DNA from: Paracoccaceae bacterium
GTDB taxonomy: Bacteria; Pseudomonadota; Alphaproteobacteria; Rhodobacterales; Rhodobacteraceae
NCBI GenBank assembly: GCA_023383015.1
Contig: JAHDXW010000005.1
Span: 110,859 to 168,442, forward strand
Length of the DNA stretch: 57,584 nt
Direction of reading: 5' to 3'
Positions 17,022 through 24,894 of the stretch are shown here, one piece after another (the first letter of the stretch is position 1; every line of letters begins with the position of its first letter). A program made the translations under genes and the position numbers. The notes beneath the pieces were generated by a model. The model saw nothing but the letters and a program-made list of their open reading frames with translations, was not told the DNA's origin and searched no databases.

Positions 17022-18200
17022 TCAGGCGCTGCGGTAAAGCTTGGTCATCACGAACTCGCGGTGGCCGAGCGCCTCGGCCGCCGTCGCCCGGCCGCTGGCG
17101 GTGCGCCGGATCATCTCGATCAGCGCGTCGCCGGCCTGGTCGATCGTCATCTCGCGCCGCAGGATGCCCGAGACGTCGAGGTCGACATGCTCGCCCATCG
17201 TCCGCACCGTGCGCGGGTTGGCGGTGATCTTGATGACCGGCACGATCGGGTTGCCGATGACGTTGCCCTGGCCGGTGGGGAAGGTGTGGACCACATAGCC
17301 GCCCGCGGCCATCAGCGTCACGCATTCGGCCGCCGCCGACGAACTGTCCATGAAATAGAGGCCGGGGCCCTTGGCGGGCGCCTCGGCGGGTTCGAGGATG
17401 TCGATGTAGCGCGAGGTCCGGCCGATCTTCTCGAGGTTGCCGAGCGCCTTCTCCTCGATCGTCGTCAGCCCGCCCTCGATGTTGCCCTTGGTCGGCTGGC
17501 TTTCGGAGAGGTCGTCGGTCTTGTGGGCCTCGATCACCTCGTCCTGGTAGGCCTTCCACATCGCATGCCAGCGCTCGCCGACCTCCGGCGTGGCGGCGCG
17601 GGCCTTGCAGATGTGCTCGGCGCCGGTGATCTCGGAGGTTTCGCCGAAGCAGCCGTAGATGCCCCCGGGGATCAGCTTGTCGTACATGTTGCCGACCGTC
17701 GGGCATGAGCCGAGGCCGGTGGTGGTGTCGCTCTCGCCGCATTTGGTCGACACCCACAGCTCGGACATCGGGCAGTCCTCGCGCTGCAGCTCGCTCGCGT
17801 GGTGGACGAACTCCTTGGCCGCCCAGGAGGCGGCGCGGATCGTCTCGAGATCGCCCTTCTGCTCGATCGAGAACTCGGCCACCGGCTTGCCGGTGGCGCG
17901 GATGCCGTCGGCGATCTTCCGCGTCCAGCCCGGCTCGATGCCGATGACCACGCAGGCGGCGACGTTGGGGTTGGCGCCGGTCCCGATCATGGTGCGGAAA
18001 TGCAGGTCGAGGTCGGCCCCGAACTGCAGCCGGCCGTAGGCATGAGGCAGCGCCAGCGTGCCCTTGATGTTGTTGGCCACCGCCTCGCAGGCAGCGTTGG
18101 AGATGTCGTCGACCGGCAGGATGACGACGTGGTTGCGCACGCCGACGCGGCCGTTCTCGCGACGGTAGCCCCTGAAGGTCAGGTTCGCAAAGGCGTTCAT
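17022..18200 (-). CDS. suyB: (R)-sulfolactate sulfo-lyase, large subunit (UxaA-C family)
   Basis: 392 residues, the large half of a split altronate/galactarate-dehydratase-type enzyme. SuyAB cleaves (R)-3-sulfolactate to pyruvate and sulfite, the desulfonation step. Visible features: an N-terminal [13 protein letters not shown], a cysteine-containing [20 protein letters not shown] segment near residue 165, where UxaA has CGGSD, and [20 protein letters not shown] near 305. Start ATG at 18200, 7 bases after suyA. In typical single-chain altronate dehydratases the SAF and catalytic parts are fused; here they are separate, as in SuyAB. Split altronate dehydratases exist, so the call leans on the neighbours slcC and comC. 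Confidence 0.86.
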   Translation of the reverse strand: MNAFANLTFRGYRRENGRVGVRNHVVILPVDDISNAACEAVANNIKGTLALPHAYGRLQFGADLDLHFRTMIGTGANPNVAACVVIGIEPGWTRKIADGIRATGKPVAEFSIEQKGDLETIRAASWAAKEFVHHASELQREDCPMSELWVSTKCGESDTTTGLGSCPTVGNMYDKLIPGGIYGCFGETSEITGAEHICKARAATPEVGERWHAMWKAYQDEVIEAHKTDDLSESQPTKGNIEGGLTTIEEKALGNLEKIGRTSRYIDILEPAEAPAKGPGLYFMDSSSAAAECVTLMAAGGYVVHTFPTGQGNVIGNPIVPVIKITANPRTVRTMGEHVDLDVSGILRREMTIDQAGDALIEMIRRTASGRATAAEALGHREFVMTKLYRSA

Positions 18201-18207
18201 GCCGGCC

Positions 18208-18495
18208 TCACCACCGCTTGGTCTTGAGATTGTGGACGTGGACGTGGCCGCCGCGGGCCACGTCGGCGACGATGCGGCCGATGTCCTCGCCGTACTTGAT
18301 CGCGGTGTCGCCCGCCCGGAGATCGACGAGGGCGACCTTGTGGCCGATCGGGATATCGGCACCCGCCTCGAGATCGAAGGTCGAATTGTCGGCGGTCACG
18401 CAGCCGAGCATGCGCGTCCCCGCCTTCAGCCCCTCGACGACGACGACGCCCACGTTGTCCCTGTGCTCGTGGACAAGCAGATGCGGTGCGGGCAT
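18208..18495 (-). CDS. suyA: (R)-sulfolactate sulfo-lyase, small subunit (SAF domain)
   Basis: 95 residues, a lone SAF domain. It shows the family's beta-rich core with [20 protein letters not shown] and the C-terminal [12 protein letters not shown], which corresponds to the EHVHAHN region of UxaA. As SuyA it pairs with SuyB to form the sulfo-lyase. First gene of the operon suyA-suyB-slcC-comC-mutarotase; ATG at 18495 preceded by GAGGGGGG. A GntR gene is divergent upstream, and a 19-base element shared with the kinase operon lies 24-42 bases before the start. Confidence 0.87.
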   Translation of the reverse strand: MPAPHLLVHEHRDNVGVVVVEGLKAGTRMLGCVTADNSTFDLEAGADIPIGHKVALVDLRAGDTAIKYGEDIGRIVADVARGGHVHVHNLKTKRW

Positions 18496-18518
18496 GGCCC
18501 CCCCTCATGCAGTGAAAT

Positions 18519-18537
18519 CTTGTATAAGACATAAGAC
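18519..18537. promoter_or_regulatory. Probable GntR operator at the suyA promoter
   Basis: CTTGTATAAGACATAAGAC matches 22726-22744 at 17 of 19 positions. It contains a tandem ATAAGAC-ATAAGAC and a partial dyad CTTGTATAAG. On the minus strand a -35 box TTGACT (18558-18553) lies 18 bases from a -10-like TTATGT (18534-18529) inside the element, so a bound repressor would block the suy promoter. The divergent gntR gene (start 18604) would also be affected. Confidence 0.75.
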
Positions 18538-18603
18538 AGAAGATCTGGCCGGAGTCAATGGAACGGTGTAGTCTCCGGCCATGGGCTCGGGCAGGGGCGG
18601 CGC

Positions 18604-19329
18604 ATGACGGACGCAGGGAAGGTCGGCTACAAGCCCCTTTATGCCCGGGTGCGCGAACTGCTGACCCAGCGCCTGATCGACGGCCGCTGGCAGCCGGGCG
18701 CGCTGATCCCCAGCGAGGCGGAACTCGCGCGCGAACTGGGCGTCAGCCAGGGCACCATCCGCAAGGCGCTGGACGAGATGACGGCCGCGCACCTGCTGGT
18801 TCGCAGGCAGGGGCGCGGAACCTTCGTCGCCGTGCCCGAGGACGGCCGCATCCTGTTCCAGTTCTTCCGGCTGTCGCCCGACGACGGCCCCCGGCAACTG
18901 CCCGATTCGCGCGTCCTTCACCGCCGGTCGGGCAGGGCGGGCACGGCCGAGGCGGCCGCCCTGGGGCTGTCGCCGGGCGCAACGGTCCACAGGGTCGAGC
19001 GGCTGCGCGTCTTCGGCGCCGCGCCGATCCTGGTCGAGACGATCGTGCTGCCGGCCACCCGCTTCGCCGGCATCGCGGCGCTGGAGGAGTTGCCCAACAA
19101 CCTCTACCGGCTGTTCTCGGAACGCTGGGGGGTGACGATCGCCGGCGCGCGCGAGCGGCTGAAGGCGGTGCCGGCCGTCGCCGCCGACGCCGGCACGCTG
19201 GGCGTCGCCGAAGGCGCGCCGCTGCTCGAAATCCACCGTATCGCCTTCGACCTCGAGGACAAGCCGGTGGAACTCCGGCTGTCGCGCTGCCTCACGGCGA
19301 CGACGCATTACGCCGCCGACCTGCGCTGA
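18604..19329 (+). CDS. GntR family regulator, HutC subfamily (UTRA domain)
   Basis: 241 residues. The N-terminal winged helix-turn-helix (YARVRELLTQRLIDGRWQPG, then IPSEAELARELGVSQGTIRKAL, RRQGRGTFV) spans about residues 12-78. The rest is a UTRA effector domain, with RSGRAGTAEAAALGL, VHRVERLRVF, VETIVLPA and LEIHRIAFD, which in this subfamily binds sugars or small acids. It is divergent from suyA and ends 12 bases from the convergent isomerase gene, so it sits between the two sulfosugar operons. The shared 19-base element upstream of both operons makes it their likely repressor, with a sulfosugar, sugar phosphate or sulfolactate as a plausible inducer. Confidence 0.9.
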   Translation: MTDAGKVGYKPLYARVRELLTQRLIDGRWQPGALIPSEAELARELGVSQGTIRKALDEMTAAHLLVRRQGRGTFVAVPEDGRILFQFFRLSPDDGPRQLPDSRVLHRRSGRAGTAEAAALGLSPGATVHRVERLRVFGAAPILVETIVLPATRFAGIAALEELPNNLYRLFSERWGVTIAGARERLKAVPAVAADAGTLGVAEGAPLLEIHRIAFDLEDKPVELRLSRCLTATTHYAADLR

Positions 19330-19341
19330 GCCCGCCCCGAC

Positions 19342-20748
19342 TCAGTCCGCGCAGAGGTCCTGCACCGGAAGGCCAAGCGCTGCGGCCGCCTCGGCCAGCG
19401 CGGCGCGGTGGTCGCCGTAGGCCAGCGCCATGTGGTGCTCGAGCCCGCCGTCGATTACGCCGGCAAGCACCCGCCCGGCCGGGGCGTCGAAGCGCAGCAC
19501 GCCCGAGGTGCCGGTGAAGGCCATCGGCCGGCGCAGCATCTCGGCCCCGGCGATCACCATCCGCGGCCTCCCCTGCGCCTGGCTGATCCGTGCCAGTGTG
19601 ATGCGGCCGGGCTTCAGCGCGAACTCGAACAGCAGCGCCATGCGGCGGTTGGAATGCACGGTGGCGCGCGCCGGCACGGCGGGGTCGGCCAGCGACAGCG
19701 GCGCCTGCCCGCAGTGCCAGACCACGGCGCTGTCGTCGCCGGCATCGACATCGACGAGATCGGCCAGGAATACCGGTGCGGCGGCGATCTCCTGCAGCAG
19801 AAGCTGGGTCAGCGCACCGTAGACGTCGGCCTCGCAGGCGCAGGGGGTGCGCGCCTCGCCAAGCATCGCCGCGGGCCCGCAGACTGCCCCGCCGTGCTCG
19901 GTGAAGGCCTCGGGCCAGCAGCGGATGGCGAAGGCGTCGATTTGCTGCTCCCTGGCGAGCGCGGCGAGCGCGGCGCGCAGGCGCAGCGAACGGTCGAGTT
20001 CGTCCGCGTCGAGCGCCTCGAGCCCCTGCACCGCGGCTGCGGCCTCCTGCCTTGCCGCCGCCACCGCAGCAGCGGGCACCGCGCGGGCGCGGGCGAAGAG
20101 GTCGGGCAGCGTCCGCTCGACCACCGCGACGCCGGTCATCCGCTGCACCGCCGCGGCGTCGTAGGCGCAGGTGTCGAAGCCCTCGGGATGGACGCCGATG
20201 CGGCCGATGCGCCGGCCCGATAGCCGGCGTGCGGCCGCCGCTCCGCCCCCCTCGGCGGGTGCCGCCGGCGCGGGCAGGACCGGCGGGCGGACATCGCGCC
20301 CGCCCGCGAGCAGCGCCCTGACGGCCGCCGGCGCGCCCTCCTCCGCCGGATCGGCGAACAGCCAGCCGAAGCGCCGGCCGCGCAGGCCGAGCGCATGGGA
20401 GGCGAGATTGAGGCCGCAGAGCGCATTGAGGCGGAGCCGCCCGCCCGCCCGTGGCTCGGGCGGGGCCCAGAGGGCGAGCGGTCCGCCAAAGCGCGCCGCG
20501 ACCTCGGCGATCATGGCGGCGTCGGTGAAGGTCACCTGCAGAACGAGGATCCGGTCGACCCCGCGGGTGACAAGCGCCTCGAGCCCGGCGCGGGCGGCGG
20601 CGGCATCGAGCAGCAGCTCGACGGGCCCGACGGTCTCGACCCCCGCAGCCGCGATCGCCCCGCGCATCGCCGCCAGCCGCTCTCCGGCATAGGCGAGATC
20701 GAAGGTCGGCCGGCCGAGGGCCAACACGCCGGTCAGCGGGCCGGTCAT
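19342..20748 (-). CDS. L-fucose/arabinose isomerase-like protein, probable sulfoquinovose isomerase
   Basis: 468 residues of the L-fucose isomerase-like (COG2407-type) superfamily. The N-terminal part has alternating beta-alpha segments. The metal site typical of fucose isomerases is visible: Glu in IRCWPEAF near residue 290, Asp in ACEADVYGALTQ near 325, and a His in GGLEHHMALAYGDHR near 440. It is predicted to be a Mn-dependent aldose-ketose isomerase turning sulfoquinovose into 6-deoxy-6-sulfofructose. It is unrelated to the E. coli isomerase YihS but of the type I recall from other sulfoglycolytic pathways (SftI/SqvD). Start ATG at 20748 overlaps the aldolase stop. Third gene of the kinase-aldolase-isomerase operon. 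Confidence 0.8.
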   Translation of the reverse strand: MTGPLTGVLALGRPTFDLAYAGERLAAMRGAIAAAGVETVGPVELLLDAAAARAGLEALVTRGVDRILVLQVTFTDAAMIAEVAARFGGPLALWAPPEPRAGGRLRLNALCGLNLASHALGLRGRRFGWLFADPAEEGAPAAVRALLAGGRDVRPPVLPAPAAPAEGGGAAAARRLSGRRIGRIGVHPEGFDTCAYDAAAVQRMTGVAVVERTLPDLFARARAVPAAAVAAARQEAAAAVQGLEALDADELDRSLRLRAALAALAREQQIDAFAIRCWPEAFTEHGGAVCGPAAMLGEARTPCACEADVYGALTQLLLQEIAAAPVFLADLVDVDAGDDSAVVWHCGQAPLSLADPAVPARATVHSNRRMALLFEFALKPGRITLARISQAQGRPRMVIAGAEMLRRPMAFTGTSGVLRFDAPAGRVLAGVIDGGLEHHMALAYGDHRAALAEAAAALGLPVQDLCAD

Positions 20749-21791
20749 GCCGAGAACCCCTGGTAGACGTGGCGGAAGCTTGCATCGGCGGGGTGGAAAG
20801 CGGCGCCGTCGCCGCCCCAGCAGGGGTGCGCGTGCCAGGGCCGGGCCTCGGCGTCGGTCAGCGCGTTCAGCTCGCGCATGTAGGCGCACGCCTCGCCCTC
20901 GAGCGCCGCGCGCATTGCCGGCCAGTCCGGGAAGCGGCCGAAGGCATCCAGCCAGATCGCCCGTCCGGCCAGGTAGCCGGCGGCGCCGGCGCGGTAGGCA
21001 TGGGTCAGGATGGCGCGGAACTCGGCCTTGCCGGCGCCTGCCGACAGCATCACCCAGGGCCGCCCGGCGAGCCTTCCCATCTCGTCGAAGAGGGTCTGCA
21101 CCTCCTGCCAGCCCTCGCCACCCACCCCCGGCACCGCCGCCGCGGCGACCGGGCTTTCCAGCTTGAAGACGTCGACGCCGTAGTCGGCCCGCGCGAACTC
21201 GGCGACGCTCTGCAGCACGTGGTCGGCGCGCTTGCTCTTCATCTCGACATAGTCGCGGGTTTGCTCGGCATCGGCCGCCAGCGGATAGACGAGCAGCTCG
21301 AACAGGAACGGCAGGTCGTAGCGGGCGCAGGCGGCGCCGATGCGGGCGACGAAATCGCGCTGGTGGGCAAGCACCCGCGCCCCGGCATCGGGTCGGTACC
21401 AGGCCAGCACCTTTACCGCATCGCCGCCCATGCGCTTGATCTTCTCCACCGACCAGTCGTCGATCTCGGCCGACATCCGGCCCTCTGCCGTCTCGGTGAA
21501 GAGCGAATCCTCCAGCGTCACGATCAGCCCCTTGGAGGGCGACAGCAGGCCGATGCCGCGCGGGATGGCGTAGTGGGGGTCGAGCAGCAGCGCCGAGCTT
21601 TCCGGCTGCAGGGTCTCGATCAGCAGCGCCTTGAAGCCGGCGACATCCTCCCACGGCGCCTCGGGCAGGCCGTAGTGGCGCGCGATCGGGCCCTTGATCG
21701 GCGGCCGCTGGTCGACCGCGGTCATCTTGAAGCGCCCCGCGGCGTCGGCCATGCGCCGCATTCCCCAGAGCTTTCCGGGTGTCAGCTGCAT
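20745..21791 (-). CDS. Class I aldolase, LacD/YihT-like, probable sulfofructose-1-phosphate aldolase
   Basis: 348 residues, TIM-barrel class I aldolase of the tagatose-bisphosphate (LacD) / YihT group. Family features: FKMTAVDQRPPIKG (20-33), SSALLLDPHYAIPRG (65-79), GGDAVKVLAWYRPD (122-135), PFLFELLVYP (161-170) and GVDVFKLESP (205-214). Lys210 in the last is at the Schiff-base position (YKVEMP in YihT). The C-terminus has LSAGAGKAEF and AGYLAGRAIW. It is predicted to split sulfofructose-1-phosphate into dihydroxyacetone phosphate and 3-sulfolactaldehyde. It overlaps the kinase gene by 10 bases and the isomerase gene by 4, so the three enzymes are probably made together. A tagatose/fructose-type sugar bisphosphate is the alternative substrate. 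Confidence 0.85.
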   Translation of the reverse strand: MQLTPGKLWGMRRMADAAGRFKMTAVDQRPPIKGPIARHYGLPEAPWEDVAGFKALLIETLQPESSALLLDPHYAIPRGIGLLSPSKGLIVTLEDSLFTETAEGRMSAEIDDWSVEKIKRMGGDAVKVLAWYRPDAGARVLAHQRDFVARIGAACARYDLPFLFELLVYPLAADAEQTRDYVEMKSKRADHVLQSVAEFARADYGVDVFKLESPVAAAAVPGVGGEGWQEVQTLFDEMGRLAGRPWVMLSAGAGKAEFRAILTHAYRAGAAGYLAGRAIWLDAFGRFPDWPAMRAALEGEACAYMRELNALTDAEARPWHAHPCWGGDGAAFHPADASFRHVYQGFSA

Positions 21792-22687
21792 TCGGTGGTC
21801 TCCTTCAGGAAAGCCTCGACCTCGGCGCGGTTGGGGGTGCCGGCGCGGCCCCCCGGCCGGGTGCATTTCAGTGCGGCTGCGGCATGCGCGAAGCGGATGG
21901 CGCCGGTCTCGTCCTGCCCCTCGGCCAGGCCGAGGGCGAAGGCCCCATGCCAGACGTCGCCCGCCCCCAGCGTGTCGACGGCGCGGATGCCGAAGGCCGG
22001 TGCGCGGCGGACGGTTCCCCCCGCCCGCCACAGGGCGCCGGCCGCACCGTCGGTGACGGCGACCCAGGCGCCGGTCGCTTCCTCGGCCGACGCCAGGCCG
22101 TCGGCGAGGTCTTCGCGGCCGGTGAAGTCGCGCAGCCCCTGCGCCGAGAAGACGACATGCGAGGCCAGCCGCAGTGCGTCCGCGGCCGGCACCACCGGCG
22201 CCTCGGCGTCGATCACCCCGGGCACGCCGGCCGCCCGTGCCCGCGCCATCAGCGCCAGCGCGCCCTCCGGCCAGCGGGTGTCGGCGAGCGCGGCGCCGAA
22301 GCGGGCGAGCGGGGCGGTCTCCAGCCACGCCGCGCCGGCGGGCAGCGCGGGGTCGCGGAAGTTGACGATCTGCCGGTCGCCCGCGGCGTCGACGAGAACC
22401 GTCGAGAAGGACGACCGGCAGCCGCCGAAGCGGCGGACGAGCGTGCAGTCCACTCCTTCGGCCAGCAGGCCCGCGACGATCATCGCGCCGACCTCGTCCT
22501 CGCCAAGCCGGGTGGCAAGCCGCGCCGTGCCGCCGAGGCGAGCGACCGCCACCGCCGCCGTCGCAGCGCAGCCGCCGCCGACCACCGCGGCGTCGCGGGC
22601 ACGGTACTTCTCGGCACGGGTTGGCAGCGCATCCACCGTCATGACGAAGTCGACGGCGGCGGCGCCCGCGGCGATCACGCTGGCCAT
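21782..22687 (-). CDS. PfkB family sugar kinase, YihV-like sulfofructose kinase
   Basis: 301 residues. It aligns from end to end with what I recall of E. coli YihV (6-deoxy-6-sulfofructose kinase): LPTRAEKYRAR, VGGGCAATAAVAVARLG, ALADTRW, FSAQGLRDFTG, the PfkB signature DTLGAGDVWHGAF with catalytic Asp244, and the closing AALKCTRPGGRAGTP. Lys27, Asn109 and Arg138, positions I recall as contacting the sulfonate in YihV, are all present at the same numbers. It is predicted to use ATP to make sulfofructose-1-phosphate. First gene of the operon; ATG at 22687. The 19-base operator lies 39-57 bases upstream. Other PfkB substrates are possible, but the sulfonate-site match is unusual. Confidence 0.87.
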   Translation of the reverse strand: MASVIAAGAAAVDFVMTVDALPTRAEKYRARDAAVVGGGCAATAAVAVARLGGTARLATRLGEDEVGAMIVAGLLAEGVDCTLVRRFGGCRSSFSTVLVDAAGDRQIVNFRDPALPAGAAWLETAPLARFGAALADTRWPEGALALMARARAAGVPGVIDAEAPVVPAADALRLASHVVFSAQGLRDFTGREDLADGLASAEEATGAWVAVTDGAAGALWRAGGTVRRAPAFGIRAVDTLGAGDVWHGAFALGLAEGQDETGAIRFAHAAAALKCTRPGGRAGTPNRAEVEAFLKETTECS

Positions 22688-22725
22688 GGTCGGCGAATCC
22701 TCCTGCGGGCCGTGGCAGGTGCATT

Positions 22726-22744
22726 CTTCTATAAGATATAAGAC
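22726..22744. promoter_or_regulatory. Probable GntR operator at the sulfofructose-kinase operon
   Basis: CTTCTATAAGATATAAGAC, 17 of 19 identical to the element at 18519-18537 and in the same orientation relative to the regulated minus-strand gene. It contains -10-like hexamers (TATATC, TATAGA on the minus strand) but no clear -35. It is the only AT-rich pocket in the 269-base gap 22688-22956. Confidence 0.75.
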
Positions 22745-22926
22745 TTGTCGAGACCCGACACACCACCGCGGGCGATGCGGCTGCGCCGCCGCCCGGGGAG
22801 GGGCCCTGTGGCCGTCAGCGGGGCGAGGTGCCGCACGGGCGGTCCGCGCCGCGCCGGCAGGTATCGCGGAGGAAGTGCCGGCCGGTGGTCGCAGACGTCG
22901 GTGCGGCCCCCACGGTCGCGGGGGCA

Positions 22927-22951
22927 GGCCCGGCCGCCAGGCGGGCCGGCC
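22927..22951 (-). terminator. Possible terminator hairpin after the AOR gene
   Basis: Imperfect inverted repeat, arms GGCCCGGCCGCC and GGCGGGCCGGCC (10 of 12 paired). It starts 6 bases past the AOR stop on the minus strand. No U-tract, so only a weak call. Confidence 0.3.
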
Positions 22952-22956
22952 GCGCC

Positions 22957-24894
22957 TCAGGCAGGGGCCGCGGCCGGCTCGCGGTGACCGGAGGCAGGCC
23001 CGCAATAGGCGTCCAGCCCCAGCGCCGACAGCGCGCTGGCGCTTGGCGCGGTGGTCTCGCGGTCCCAGCCGTGCAGGTCATAGTAGCGGTCCAGCAGCCG
23101 TTCCCAGCTTGCCCGGTCAAGACCGATCCGGTAGCCGCGAGAGGATTCCGGCACCTCGAACATCCGCGCCGGCGGCAGGTCGTCAGCGCGCGCATGCGCC
23201 GTGTGCCGGAGGTTGAACAGCTTCTGCAGCGTGTGAATCCGCTCGCCGGCCGCAAGGAACTCCTCGCGCGACATGTCCGCGCCGCAGGCCAGGTTGGCCA
23301 GCGCAAGATAGTCCTCGGGGCCAAGCAGGTCGGCGCCCAGCCAGTTCGAGGCGAAGAAGCAGCTGCCGAGCGCCTCAAGCACCGCGTGGAACCGCTGGTA
23401 ATAGACGACGAGTTCGGCCTTGCCCTCGTAGGCCATCGGATCGGCGGCGCTGTCCACACCGAACAACTCGCGCGACCGCTCGGCGCTGATCGAGTAGCGT
23501 TCGGCGAGCGGCGCGCCGGTGGTGTGGGCGCCGCCGCGCTCGGAGACCATGATCCCCAGGGCCCAGCCGACGAGGCCGCGGAACTCCTCGGCCAGATCCT
23601 GCCCCTTGACATGCATGACGAACGCCTCCGAGCCGCGGCCGAGCCGGGCTGCCGCGGCACGGGCGCCGTCCTTCAGCAGGGCTCCGAGGCCGGTGCCGCG
23701 GGCGATCTGGTGCAGCAGGGTGACGATCGCCTCTTCGTTCCCCCAGGAGAGGTCGAGGCCGCCGGTGTCCTTCTCGGTCAGGATGCCGCGCTGCCAGCAT
23801 TCCATCGCCCAGGCGATGGCGCCCGACGCGTTGTTCATGTCGAGCCCGAGTTCGCCGCACAGCGCCGATGACTTCACCACCGCGGCCACGTTGTCGGCCC
23901 CGAGCTTGGCACCGAAATCCCAGAACGCCTGGCATTCCAGCTTCTCGCCGCGGGTGCCGGCATACTTGCCGTCGGTCAGATGCGTGGCCTGCGTGCAGCG
24001 GATCGGACAGGAGAAGCAGGCGAAGCTGCGCACCAGCGCCTCGCGGTGCAGCTGCGCGGGGGTGAAGCGCTCGGCCACGCCGGGGGCGAGCGTGGTGTCC
24101 TGGTAGTTGCGCCCGGGCAGGTTGCCCATCTTGTTCCACTGCAGGAACGAGGCCGGGGTGCCGAAGCGGCGCAGCATCTTGACCGTGGTCGATCCGTCCA
24201 GCCTTCCCGCGAGCCGGCCGCAGAGGCGGGTGAAGCTGTCGGGCTGGGCCACCCGGATGGCGCCGCTGCCGCGCACCGCGATCGCCTTGAGATTTTTGGA
24301 GCCCATCACCGCCCCCAGGCCGCAGCGCGAGGCCGAGCGGAAGCGGCTGACGATGATCGTCGCCGCCGCCGCGAGCGCCTCTCCGGCCGGGCCGATCGAG
24401 AGGATCTGGATCGAGGGGTCGCCGTGGGCGGCGTGGATGGCGTCCTCGGTCTCGCCGGTGGTCAGCCCGGCCAGGAACCGCCCGTCGCGGACCTCGGCCC
24501 GCCCGTCCTCGATCCAGAGGTACGACAGGTGCTCGGCCCGACCGCTGACGAGGATGTTGTCGAAGCCGGCATACTTCAGCTCGGGGGCGAAAAAGCCGGC
24601 GGCGCTAGCGGCCCCGTAACCCCCGGTCAGGGCATTCATCGCCGCGACATGGGTGCGGCAGGCGGCCGGGGCTGGCGTTCCGACAAGCAGTCCCGCGCTG
24701 AACACCATCAGGTTGGCCGGGTCGAGCGGGCGGGTGCCGGCGGGGATGCGCTCGAGCATCGCGCGGATGGCGATGCCCGAGCCGCCGATGACACCCTCGG
24801 CATAGCGCGACGTGGGAAGCGTGGCGATGGTGCCGGCCGTCAGGTCGACGTCCAGGATGCGGCCGGCGGCCGGGGTGGGGATGTCCATGCTCAT
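22957..24894 (-). CDS. Aldehyde:ferredoxin oxidoreductase, tungsten-pterin type
   Basis: 645 residues, full AOR length. It oxidises aldehydes to acids with ferredoxin, or the reverse, using a W-bis-pterin and one [4Fe-4S] cluster. The cluster ligands are CFSCPIRC (Cys-x2-Cys-x3-Cys) around residues 290-297, plus a distant Cys in ALGSCFFASNW near 510. The pterin-binding GLGAVMGSKNLKAIAVRG lies near 190-207. GGYGAASAAGFFAPELKYAG near 90 is the usual AOR N-domain segment. ATG at 24894 overlaps the ferredoxin stop (ATGA). It is unusual in an apparently aerobic alphaproteobacterium. The operon has its own promoter with the ATATAY-N5-GTATAY dyad, not the suy/kinase operator. The aldehyde is unknown. 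Confidence 0.9.
   Translation of the reverse strand: MSMDIPTPAAGRILDVDLTAGTIATLPTSRYAEGVIGGSGIAIRAMLERIPAGTRPLDPANLMVFSAGLLVGTPAPAACRTHVAAMNALTGGYGAASAAGFFAPELKYAGFDNILVSGRAEHLSYLWIEDGRAEVRDGRFLAGLTTGETEDAIHAAHGDPSIQILSIGPAGEALAAAATIIVSRFRSASRCGLGAVMGSKNLKAIAVRGSGAIRVAQPDSFTRLCGRLAGRLDGSTTVKMLRRFGTPASFLQWNKMGNLPGRNYQDTTLAPGVAERFTPAQLHREALVRSFACFSCPIRCTQATHLTDGKYAGTRGEKLECQAFWDFGAKLGADNVAAVVKSSALCGELGLDMNNASGAIAWAMECWQRGILTEKDTGGLDLSWGNEEAIVTLLHQIARGTGLGALLKDGARAAAARLGRGSEAFVMHVKGQDLAEEFRGLVGWALGIMVSERGGAHTTGAPLAERYSISAERSRELFGVDSAADPMAYEGKAELVVYYQRFHAVLEALGSCFFASNWLGADLLGPEDYLALANLACGADMSREEFLAAGERIHTLQKLFNLRHTAHARADDLPPARMFEVPESSRGYRIGLDRASWERLLDRYYDLHGWDRETTAPSASALSALGLDAYCGPASGHREPAAAPA

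Noticed and set aside
17022-18495. Altronate or galactarate dehydratase as the function of the UxaA-type pair
   Set aside because: No uronate isomerase, mannonate or tagaturonate genes are nearby, the SAF and catalytic domains are split, and the following genes are slcC- and comC-like. Kept only as an alternative.
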